Origin: JAAELZ01 sp965237485
Lineage (GTDB): Bacteria; Pseudomonadota; Gammaproteobacteria; Arenicellales; Poriferihabitantaceae
DNA: 64,000 nucleotides
Direction of reading: 5' to 3'
NCBI GenBank assembly: GCA_965237485.1
Contig: CBDEFQ010000006.1
Coordinates: forward strand, 558,001 to 622,000
Part shown: positions 56,630 through 64,000 of the stretch, piece by piece
How the letters are laid out: each line of letters starts with the position of its first letter
Numbering within the stretch: position 1 is the first letter of the stretch
Position numbers and translations under genes: made by a program
The notes under the pieces: model-generated
The model's input: only the letters and a program-made list of their open reading frames with translations
What the model was told of the DNA's origin: nothing
Database searches by the model: none

Positions 56630-57458
56630 TCATAAAGTCCTTAAACCCCCTTCATTTTTTGCAAGCCATTCTTTAGTTTTTGTTCTATTATCAAGATTCC
56701 AAGGGGCAAATCTTGGACTTAGATACTGAAAACTATACTTCACAAAATGCCAAATAACGCCGTCCTTTCCATAGAAGAAAGATAAAAACTGCCTTATCGT
56801 TTGGAACAGCATTCTGGGTTAAAAGTCCATCCTTATATAACATTGACCAGAATAGAGTAGAGAATAGTATAAAAAAATCAAGTGTCACGAATAAATATAC
56901 GAATGCTCTTTTGAACCACCCTCCACCCGCATGTTTGTATAAATCAAAGCACACTGATTTATGCTCAATTTCTTCAACTGCATGCCATTCCCAAATAAGC
57001 TTAAAGTCAGGTTCTGCGTTAGCTATAACTGAAGGCTTACTAAGCAAGTAATCCCCCAACATCGCAGTGAAATGCTCATATCCACAAACGAAGGCTAATT
57101 TAGTAATCGGAGAGAAATATTTATGAGCGAACCTCTGTTCTCTATCCATCAAACCATATACTACATTCCTATAACCGTTTTTTTCCAACGCCATGTTGCA
57201 CTGGGTGTGTTGCGCGCCATGAATCGCTTCTTGCGAAATGAAAAGCCTTATTTCTTCTTTCAACTCAGGCTCCTCGCTAAGGTCGGTTAGACTAGAAACC
57301 TCCTTAGCTGAATCAATAAAAAATTGCTCCCCTTGAGGAAACATAAAGGACAATGCGTTGAACACGTGAGAGGCAACTGGATTACTATTATTCCAATGTT
57401 TATTGATTGATTTGTTCCAATCAATCGTCGGAATTCTAGCTGTTATGGAAGCGGACAT
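56630..57458 (-). pseudogene. PF10118-type metal-dependent hydrolase, frameshifted near its C-terminus
   Basis: Residues 1-215 match the predicted metal-dependent hydrolase family: NALSFMFPQGEQFF, FISQEAIHGAQH, YEHFTAMLGDYLL and WHAVEEIEHKSVCFDLY. The His/Glu pattern is di-iron-like. After GLLTQ the frame changes near 56814-56817: the family C-terminus (VKYSFQYLSPRFAPWNLDNR) is read in another frame ending at 56630. Removing one G from GGG of the plus strand would join them. The physiological substrate of the family is unknown. Confidence 0.75.
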
Positions 57459-57544
57459 AGTGGTCTGAATATTTGAACATTGAATGACCGAGAAGAGTAT
57501 GGCTCTGCCTGTCAGAAAAGTAAAGTTCAGTCACTGGTTCAGCG

Positions 57545-58061
57545 TTACTTCGCAAAGGTTCTTTCAGTAAGTCGGTAAACGACGTTAGTTTGCCCAAAGC
57601 GTACGAAGTGTTTATCAATAAGCTCGCCGCCTATTTTTTCTGCGGCCTTTATGTGAGCGAATATTACTTACTTCTATCACAAGTAACACTTGCTTCACGA
57701 AGTTAAAGGCATGTGTAAGCATTAATTGTTTTAGTTGGCGATTGGCTGCGCCTCCCCAATGCGAGCGAGCTAAAAACGTCCAGCCGATTTCAATTTCACT
57801 GCGCTCTTCATCATAGCCGTGGTAGCGCGAAGAGCCGATAACTTGCTTTGTTTGCGTATTAACCACTATGAGTGCACCTAATGACTGCAAGGCGTCATCA
57901 AAGTATTGCTTGAAAATGGGTAGTTCATGGCGATCTTTAGAAGGGTGGCCCGCCCACAGTAGTGGGTCGTTTGCCGCAGCGTAAAGTGCCTCAAAGTCTT
58001 CTGCTTCAAGCGGGCGTATAGAAATTAAATTCCCTGATAAGGAAGGTTGGCGGTCGAACAT
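57545..58061 (-). pseudogene. GNAT acetyltransferase, frameshifted near its C-terminus
   Basis: The N-terminal 130 residues show a RimJ/RimL-like GNAT fold (LISIRPLEAEDFEALYAA, VIGSSRYHGYD, EIEIGWTFLARSHWGGAANRQLK). At about 57644-57650 an extra base in GGCC shifts the frame after NIRSHK. Correction gives KAAEKIGGELIDKHFVRFG and a stop at 57545, the usual GNAT end. The acceptor is unknown. Confidence 0.75.
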
Positions 58062-58092
58062 CTTTGCGGTTGTCGTGTACGGAAGTTATTAG

Positions 58093-59904
58093 CTAACTGT
58101 GCCCTTCGTACAAAGAAGCGACAATATCAGCGCTTTTTTCCAACACTCGCTTTCGACGGACTTTAAGTGTGGGTGTTAGCGTTTCATCATCAATGGTCCA
58201 AGGTTGATCCATAATGGCAAAATTGTAAATACGCGCGTATCCCGGAAATTCACGTAGATGCTTTTTTATGCGCAGGGCCAGCACCGCGCGTAAGTCTTCG
58301 TCGCTGTTGTTGCGCTGTTGCCATTTGGCTTTTTCTTCTTCTTCTAAAACCAGCAATGCAGTTAAGAAGGGCTTCCCTTCGCCGATAACCAGAGATTGTT
58401 CAATCAATGGGTCAAGGATTAGCGCGGACTCGATATCAGCAGGCGGCACCTTTTCCCCATTGGCCAGCACCAAGATTTCCTTTAATCTACCCGTAATTAC
58501 CAAGCTTTCACCCTCAAAACGGGCAACATCGCCGGTGTGTAACCAACCGTCGTCAGTCATGTCCTCGGCGGTTGCCCCAGGGTTTCCCCAGTAGCCCATC
58601 ATAATGCCAGGGCTAAATACAATCAGCTCTCCCGTGTCGTCATCAAAGCGCGCCTTTACATCTTTGAGCAAAGGCCCAACACTATGTGGGAGATTGTTCT
58701 CGTGCGTGTTCACGCTCAAAATAGGGCTGGTTTCGGTCAAGCCATAGCCTTGTAGTATGGGTATACCTAAACCTAGAAAGAATTCTGCGATCTTGGCCGG
58801 CATGGCCGCGCCGCCAACGATAGCAATACGCACGCGACCACCTAAGCGATCACGCACTTTCTGGCCAACTAATTTGTCCAATAGAGGAAATAATAGCTGG
58901 CGTGGCGACCAGCCTTTGCGACCTTGAGTGTACTGAAACTGCTGCCATCCTGTGGCGACCGCCTGCTTAAATAAAAACCGCTTGATGGCTGATTCACCTT
59001 CAAGGGAGTCATTAATTTTACCGTACACCCGTTCGAATATTCTAGGTACGGTTATCATTACCGTCGGCTTGATGATGCCTAAGTCATCGACTAATTCGGG
59101 AATCGAGCGATTAAAAGCCACCTTCGCCCCAGCCATCATCATTAGATAATAACCAACGCTTCGTTCAAGAGTGTGTGAAAGCGGCAGAAATGACAAATGT
59201 TGGTCTTCTGGTGTAACTATCACGCTATGTAAGCCAGACCATGCATTCCATAAAATATTTTTGTGGCTCAGCATCACCCCCTTGGGCTGGCCGGTAGTAC
59301 CGGAGGTATAGACTATACTGGCGAGGTCTTCGGGGTCGTTTTGGTGGCTAGTGGGTAAGGTTGTGTGCTTTGCGGCGCTTAACCAAGTTTCAATTGGCAT
59401 CACCTTCAACTGTGTCGATTGGCAAGGGTGGACACAGCGTAGCAGTACAGATTCAAGATCATCCGCGGCACGCGCTAATTGATCAGCTTGTACTTGGTCC
59501 TTAATTAGCAGCAATTTGCTGCCAGAGTTTTGTAGGATATAAATTGAATTTTCAGCACGATCATTGGCGTATAACGGTACCAGCACCAAGCCTAAGCCCA
59601 GCGCGGCTTGATCGAGAATGACCCACTCTACACAATTGTCCATCATTACAGCGACTCGATCGCCTGCGCGCAAGCCGTCTGCGACCAAGGCTCTTTGCCA
59701 TTTTTGCACTTGCGCGGCCATTTGAGACCAAGTCATGGCCTCCCATTGCTGGGTATCCGGCTTGTAAAAACGATAAGCTTCGGTGTCGGGAGAGCGTTTG
59801 AGTCGAGCCCTAAACAGGCCGTCCAATGTGAGGGCTTTGTTCAAACCTATCATGTGTGCGGGAACCGCGGACTCGTCGAATTCCTTGTATGCTTTATGAC
59901 TCAT
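58093..59904 (-). CDS. Long-chain fatty acid-CoA ligase (FadD15/AACS-like)
   Basis: The 603-residue AMP-forming ligase activates long-chain fatty acids to acyl-CoA. The P-loop is YTSGTTGQPKGVMLSH, with GYGLTETSPIL, the hinge GDVARFE, and GRLKEILVLANGEKVPP near the C-terminus. It belongs to the FadD15-like (FACL) subgroup rather than to E. coli FadD proper. It lies 21 bp downstream of fadJ and is part of the beta-oxidation operon. Confidence 0.9.
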   Translation of the reverse strand: MSHKAYKEFDESAVPAHMIGLNKALTLDGLFRARLKRSPDTEAYRFYKPDTQQWEAMTWSQMAAQVQKWQRALVADGLRAGDRVAVMMDNCVEWVILDQAALGLGLVLVPLYANDRAENSIYILQNSGSKLLLIKDQVQADQLARAADDLESVLLRCVHPCQSTQLKVMPIETWLSAAKHTTLPTSHQNDPEDLASIVYTSGTTGQPKGVMLSHKNILWNAWSGLHSVIVTPEDQHLSFLPLSHTLERSVGYYLMMMAGAKVAFNRSIPELVDDLGIIKPTVMITVPRIFERVYGKINDSLEGESAIKRFLFKQAVATGWQQFQYTQGRKGWSPRQLLFPLLDKLVGQKVRDRLGGRVRIAIVGGAAMPAKIAEFFLGLGIPILQGYGLTETSPILSVNTHENNLPHSVGPLLKDVKARFDDDTGELIVFSPGIMMGYWGNPGATAEDMTDDGWLHTGDVARFEGESLVITGRLKEILVLANGEKVPPADIESALILDPLIEQSLVIGEGKPFLTALLVLEEEEKAKWQQRNNSDEDLRAVLALRIKKHLREFPGYARIYNFAIMDQPWTIDDETLTPTLKVRRKRVLEKSADIVASLYEGHS

Positions 59905-59925
59905 ATGATTGCCTCTCTAGTAAAA

Positions 59926-61965
59926 TCAGACCAAATTAGTCCAGCCTGCATTGGGGGTGTAACGCTCGCCGTGCTGCTTGGCAAGTGCTTCGAGCTTACT
60001 TAACATTTGTTGTGCACCGCGATCGCGAATGCTATTGATCGGTCCGCCCATAAATGGGGCATATCCCGTGCCGAATATCACGCCTGCGTCTAGGTGCTCT
60101 TCGTTTTGCACGATCTGCTCATGTAAGCAAGCCACGCTTTCATTGAGAAATGGCAATATGAGTCTGTCTTGAATTTGTTCGATTTGCTCGGGTTCGATGT
60201 GTACTTTTTGTTTTTTAGGCTTGCCTTTTTTGTACTGATAAAAGCCTTTGCCTGATTTTTTGCCTAAACTGCCTTCGTCTACGAGCTTGACGAGTTCTGC
60301 CGGTACATTCTCGGCACCGAGAATGTTTTCTGCAACATGTTTGCAAATATCCAAACCAACCACATCGGCTAACTCAACTGGCCCCATTGGCATGCCATAA
60401 AGCAGCGCCGCTTCATCTATGGTTTCCATAGTTACCCCTTCTTGATGTAGGCGTACGGCTTCGATGAGGTAGGGCACCAACACACGGTTTACTAAAAAAC
60501 CAGGGCTGCTTTTCACCGGAATAGGTAGGCGTTTTATTTGCCCAGCAAATTGCGCCGCACTAGCCGCGGTTTTCTTTAAAGTTTTGGGGCCAGATACCAC
60601 TTCGATAAGTTGCATGTTCGCTACCGGGTTGAAAAAGTGAATGCCGACTAATCTGCCCGGTTTTTTGAGTGCTTTAGCAATATCTTCAATTGGAATACTG
60701 CTGGTGTTACTGGCTAAAATCGCATCGCGTCGCGCTTGCGCTTCGACATTTTTGAAAACTTCTTGTTTAACGCTTAAGTCTTCAAAAATAGCTTCAAGAA
60801 TGAGATCCGCACTCTTAATGCCGTCACCTTTAAGGTCGGGAATGAGTCGGTCCATCGCACCTTGTACCGCCCGATTAATTTTTAGCTTCTTCTTGAATAG
60901 TTTGCGTGCGCGTTTGAGCGCTTTGGTGATGCTTTCTGGGTTACGGTCTTGCAAGGTGACGCGTAAGCCTTGCAATGCCGACCACGCAGCTATGTCTCCG
61001 CCCATTACGCCAGTGCCAATAACGTGAATGTGTTTAATGGTTTGGGCATTATTTGCCTTTCCTGCTTTTTTGAGGGCTTCCTGTAAGAAAAACACCCGCA
61101 CCAAATTGCGTGAAGTAGGGTGCGAGGCCAGCTCAGCCACTGAGTCGGCTTCGGCTTGAAACATGGCTTCACGGTCTGAGCCATGGGTTTCCCATAAATC
61201 GATTAGCGAGTAGGGTGCTGGATAATGTTGCTCGCGTGCTTTTTTCGACACTTGCTTTTCAAGGTAAGCACCCAGCAGCGGACGAACTAGTTTAGAGTTA
61301 AGCACTCCCTGGATTTTTCCTGCTCGGCACTTAGCGGGTTTGCGCTTAACGTAATCGGCGACCGCAAGGTCAAAATGTCGTTTGGGAATGGCGAGGTCTA
61401 CTAAACCTGATTTTGCCGCAGAACGCGATATCATGCTGCGCCCACTCAACATAAGGTCTAAACCTAAAGTCGGGCCGACTGTTTCAATTATGCGTACGGT
61501 GCCGCCAAAAGCGGGATGAATACCTAAGCGCACTTCGGGCAAGCCTACTCGGCAACTCGGGTCATCTTCGGCTATGCGATAATCGCAGGCCAATGCCAGT
61601 TCCAACCCGCCGCCTAAGCAAAATCCGTGGATAAGCGCAATGCTTGGGACGCTGAGCTTTTCAATGCGCGCACACACTTGTTGCCCGCTGGCAACGAGGT
61701 CACGTGCGTCTTGTTCTGATTTGATGTGCGTAAATTCTTCGATATCCGCGCCGACTATAAAACTCGACTCCTTGGCTGAGGCGATGACCAACGCAGTAGG
61801 TAGATTAGCATCAAGATAGTCCAGCAGCTTAGCCAATTCGACAATAGCTGAAGATGATAAGGTATTGACAGCGCTTCCGCGTTGATCAAACTTTAGCCAT
61901 GCGATGCCCTGATCATCGATGCTTAACTTCCAATGCTTAACAGTGGGTGATTTTTTAGTACTCAT
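59926..61965 (-). CDS. fadJ: FadJ-type enoyl-CoA hydratase/3-hydroxyacyl-CoA dehydrogenase
   Basis: The 679-residue alpha subunit of the fatty-acid oxidation complex has an N-terminal crotonase domain (AKESSFIVGADIEEF and GFCLGGGLELALACDYR with its Glu residues) and a Rossmann dehydrogenase (HVIGTGVMGGDIAAW, IHFFNPVANMQLIEVV). It hydrates trans-2-enoyl-CoA and oxidises the 3-hydroxyacyl-CoA. Its end overlaps fadI by a 2-bp spacing, so the two are coupled. No frameshift is seen. Confidence 0.93.
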   Translation of the reverse strand: MSTKKSPTVKHWKLSIDDQGIAWLKFDQRGSAVNTLSSSAIVELAKLLDYLDANLPTALVIASAKESSFIVGADIEEFTHIKSEQDARDLVASGQQVCARIEKLSVPSIALIHGFCLGGGLELALACDYRIAEDDPSCRVGLPEVRLGIHPAFGGTVRIIETVGPTLGLDLMLSGRSMISRSAAKSGLVDLAIPKRHFDLAVADYVKRKPAKCRAGKIQGVLNSKLVRPLLGAYLEKQVSKKAREQHYPAPYSLIDLWETHGSDREAMFQAEADSVAELASHPTSRNLVRVFFLQEALKKAGKANNAQTIKHIHVIGTGVMGGDIAAWSALQGLRVTLQDRNPESITKALKRARKLFKKKLKINRAVQGAMDRLIPDLKGDGIKSADLILEAIFEDLSVKQEVFKNVEAQARRDAILASNTSSIPIEDIAKALKKPGRLVGIHFFNPVANMQLIEVVSGPKTLKKTAASAAQFAGQIKRLPIPVKSSPGFLVNRVLVPYLIEAVRLHQEGVTMETIDEAALLYGMPMGPVELADVVGLDICKHVAENILGAENVPAELVKLVDEGSLGKKSGKGFYQYKKGKPKKQKVHIEPEQIEQIQDRLILPFLNESVACLHEQIVQNEEHLDAGVIFGTGYAPFMGGPINSIRDRGAQQMLSKLEALAKQHGERYTPNAGWTNLV

Positions 61966-61967
61966 GA

Positions 61968-63275
61968 TTAAGCCTCCAGCCGCTCAATAAGGGTTGCGCC
62001 ACCTTGTCCACCGCCAATGCATAAAGTGGCGATACCGCGTTTGGCATCGTGGCGTTCAAGCACACGCAGTAAATGCAAAATAATTCTAGCGCCCGTCGCG
62101 CCAACCGGATGGCCCAGACTTACGCCGCCGCCATCAAGGTTAAGTCTATCCGGCGAAATGCTACCCATTGCTGCGTCTAAACCTAGTTCTTGTTGACAGT
62201 ACTCGGTGCTTTCCCATGCAGCCAAACAACCTAGCACTTGCCCCGCAAAAGCTTCGTTGATTTCCCAATAATCTATGTCTTGCAGGCTTAGATTATGTGC
62301 CTGCAGAATCGGGGTTGTTGCGTGCACCGGCCCGAGCCCCATTTGGCGCGGGTCGAGTCCGGCCCATTCAATTTGAGTGATTTTGGCGCGCGGTTTAAGG
62401 CCATGTTCCTGCACCGCGTCTGCGCTCGCTAACAGGCACCATGCACTGCCATCGGTAACTTGTGAGCTGTTGGCCGCTGTTACTTTGCCGTATGGGCGAT
62501 CAAATATGGAACGCAATTTAGCTAACCTCTCAACACTAGAATCGCGCCTTAGCCCGTCATCAACATCGTAATACCGGCCGTTTCCGTCGATAATAGTTTC
62601 TACTTCTTCGCTTAACAAACCTTCGTCAATGGCTGCGGCCAATCTCTGGTGACTACGCACCGCGTATTCATCCATTTCAGTGCGGGTGATGTCAAAACGT
62701 TCGGCTATCACTTCGGTGGTTTGCCCCATAGATAGGCCCACTATAGGGTCACTCAGTCCCTTCAGAAGCGCTATTTCTGGTGCTAACATGCTCGGTCTGA
62801 ATTTGGTTATAGCAGAAATTTTCTGACCAATAGACTTTGATCTCATCCATGATCCCAGCCATTTCACCATGCTGTGGTTAAATAGCACTGGTGAGTGACT
62901 CATGGCCTCGGTGCCGCCCGCTAACACTAAGTTAGCGCGGCCCAGTTGAATGTCTTTTCGTGCAGAGTCCACGGCCTGCATGCCCGATGCGCAGTTTCGT
63001 TGTACCGTCCAGCCTGGCACTTGCTTTCCGCAACCTAAACGCAAAGCAACCACGCGGCCAATGTTGGCCTCATCCGCAGCCGGAATCATGCAACCTAAAA
63101 TGACTTCATCAAGTTGGTCAGGTCTGAACGGTTGGCGCGCGAGCAATGGCCTGCCGGCATTAACCGCTAAATCAGATGCCTTGAACGGTCCAGGGGCACT
63201 CTGCGCTTTTAAAAAGGGTGTGCGGCTGCCATCAATCAAATAGACATCTGGGGTATTAAGTGCAGATTTGGTCAT
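61968..63275 (-). CDS. fadI: Acetyl-CoA C-acyltransferase, FadI-type
   Basis: The 435-residue thiolase is the beta subunit of the oxidation complex. The acyl Cys is in VQRNCASGMQAVDSA, the His in NEAFAGQV... and SLGHPVGATGARI, and the second Cys in LCIGGGQGGATLIE. Length matches FadI (436) rather than FadA (387). It cleaves 3-ketoacyl-CoA and is stoichiometric with fadJ downstream by two bases. Confidence 0.93.
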   Translation of the reverse strand: MTKSALNTPDVYLIDGSRTPFLKAQSAPGPFKASDLAVNAGRPLLARQPFRPDQLDEVILGCMIPAADEANIGRVVALRLGCGKQVPGWTVQRNCASGMQAVDSARKDIQLGRANLVLAGGTEAMSHSPVLFNHSMVKWLGSWMRSKSIGQKISAITKFRPSMLAPEIALLKGLSDPIVGLSMGQTTEVIAERFDITRTEMDEYAVRSHQRLAAAIDEGLLSEEVETIIDGNGRYYDVDDGLRRDSSVERLAKLRSIFDRPYGKVTAANSSQVTDGSAWCLLASADAVQEHGLKPRAKITQIEWAGLDPRQMGLGPVHATTPILQAHNLSLQDIDYWEINEAFAGQVLGCLAAWESTEYCQQELGLDAAMGSISPDRLNLDGGGVSLGHPVGATGARIILHLLRVLERHDAKRGIATLCIGGGQGGATLIERLEA

Positions 63276-63295
63276 AATAAATTCCTAAGCTTGGT

Positions 63296-64000
63296 CTATT
63301 TAAATGTCGCAGCAGGGAAATGGTCCACCTGCACTATCTCATTTCTCGCGGTGGCTGCTTGAATAACAATATCCGCTTCTGCCTGCACTATAACGCGTTG
63401 TTGCACCATCGCATTTGCCAGATCGACAACCTTATCAAATGTCATCGCGCTGTTGCCAGTTTGTTTGCGAATTTTTCGCTCAATTGCTTCAGCTTCAATG
63501 ACCAAAGGGAGTGCATTTTCAATTTGTCCGCTGCGTCCACTCGCATTGCTAGTAAACACACCTTCACATAGGCGGTCTCGGGTTGCAGAAGGATTGATCA
63601 AGATTTTCGCAATGCGGGCGTCTAGCTTATCTGACGGCTTTTTGGCTCTCGCATAGAAAGGAAAATAGGCCCACTTTAGAACTCGCCCCAACAATTTGCT
63701 GGGGTAGTTATCTAGTGTTTGTATAAGTGCTTGCTCGGTTTCATAAAGTGATTGTTGACAAGCCCAATCGAGTAGCGGGCGGTCGTCCTCTAGCTCTCCT
63801 TCATCGTGAAAGCGTTTTAAGCTCCCTGAGCATAGGTAGAGTTGGCTTAATGCATCGCCCAAGCGTGCAGAAAGGCGCTCGCGGCGTTTTAATCGACTGC
63901 CGAGTACCGCAATAGATACGTCGGCTAGAAAAGCGTAGGTAGTGCTGTAACGTGTGGCGCGCTGATAATGGCGCTTCGCCCGTGTCGTTTTTGGAGCACT
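63296..64000 (-). CDS. fadE: FadE-type acyl-CoA dehydrogenase (C-terminal part)
   Basis: The gene runs off the right edge. The visible 235 residues match the C-terminus of FadE: YSTTYAFLADVSIAVLGSRLKRRERLSARLGDALSQLYL and PSDKLDARIAKIL. FadE performs the FAD-dependent first oxidation step of beta-oxidation. The open frame has no start here; position 64000 is only the edge. It is 20 bp upstream of fadI, completing the fadE-I-J-D order. Confidence 0.92.
   Translation of the reverse strand, partial: SAPKTTRAKRHYQRATRYSTTYAFLADVSIAVLGSRLKRRERLSARLGDALSQLYLCSGSLKRFHDEGELEDDRPLLDWACQQSLYETEQALIQTLDNYPSKLLGRVLKWAYFPFYARAKKPSDKLDARIAKILINPSATRDRLCEGVFTSNASGRSGQIENALPLVIEAEAIERKIRKQTGNSAMTFDKVVDLANAMVQQRVIVQAEADIVIQAATARNEIVQVDHFPAATFK

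Noticed and set aside
57436..57618. Minus-strand ORF between the hydrolase and GNAT genes
   Set aside because: It overlaps the restored GNAT C-terminus in another frame; no family match.
1..64000. tRNA, rRNA or CRISPR loci
   Set aside because: I looked through the spacers and saw no cloverleaf-ending CCA pattern, rRNA block or short regular repeats with spacers; a dedicated search could still find a tRNA.

Overview
The window looks like a chromosomal segment of a marine-type gammaproteobacterium. The evidence is gene content: mfd-csiV, ispD-ispF, radC, accA-tilS, pyrG-kdsA, glyA, a PhoPQ-like system and a fadE-fadI-fadJ-fadD cluster, all closest in architecture to gammaproteobacterial families. 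No species is claimed. The core genes are intact, including a 12.4-kb open reading frame, but the accessory parts carry many insertion sequences and broken genes.

Region 1 (1-1151) is the end of a LivG/LivF-type ABC transporter operon. Region 2 (1.2-20.5 kb) is a secreted-protein locus. On the minus strand lie a gingipain-like (C25) protease gene and an S8 subtilase gene, both broken by single-base indels. After a 700-bp divergent spacer comes a plus-strand gene for a 4133-residue secreted protein: signal peptide, about 20 tandem ~116-residue Cys-containing beta-sandwich-like repeats (19 nearly identical), then a C25 domain with an intact His/Cys pair. An in-frame ATG with a perfect Shine-Dalgarno and its own signal peptide lies just before that protease domain. 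A small Cys-containing protein with a Tat-like leader follows.

Region 3 (20.5-30 kb) has a glycine-amidinotransferase-like enzyme, an Ldh_2 dehydrogenase pseudogene made by an internal deletion, a metallophosphoesterase, an ABC exporter, a YcaR-like protein, CsiV and Mfd. Region 4 (30-48.5 kb) is mostly housekeeping: IspD/IspF, Rep helicase (split by an IS3-type element), RadC, PepSY-PhoP-PhoQ, a TusA/PP-loop sulfur-transfer pair, AccA, TilS, PyrG, KdsA and GlyA. Two palindromic foldback repeats sit in its spacers.

Region 5 (48.6-58.1 kb) is an IS graveyard. An IS21 element, itself carrying a 163-bp MITE, has split a tiny membrane-protein ORF. An IS4-like and an IS256-like element have cut rlmD into three pieces, and yeiH, a PF10118 hydrolase gene and a GNAT gene are frameshifted. 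Region 6 (58.1-64 kb) is an intact fatty-acid beta-oxidation cluster.

Five IS copies, at least three foldback elements and about nine damaged genes in 64 kb suggest recent IS expansion and gene decay. That fits a recently host-associated or bottlenecked lineage, which is inference. Many damaged genes carry one extra G in a plus-strand G run, so read-level verification is needed before they are all called pseudogenes.
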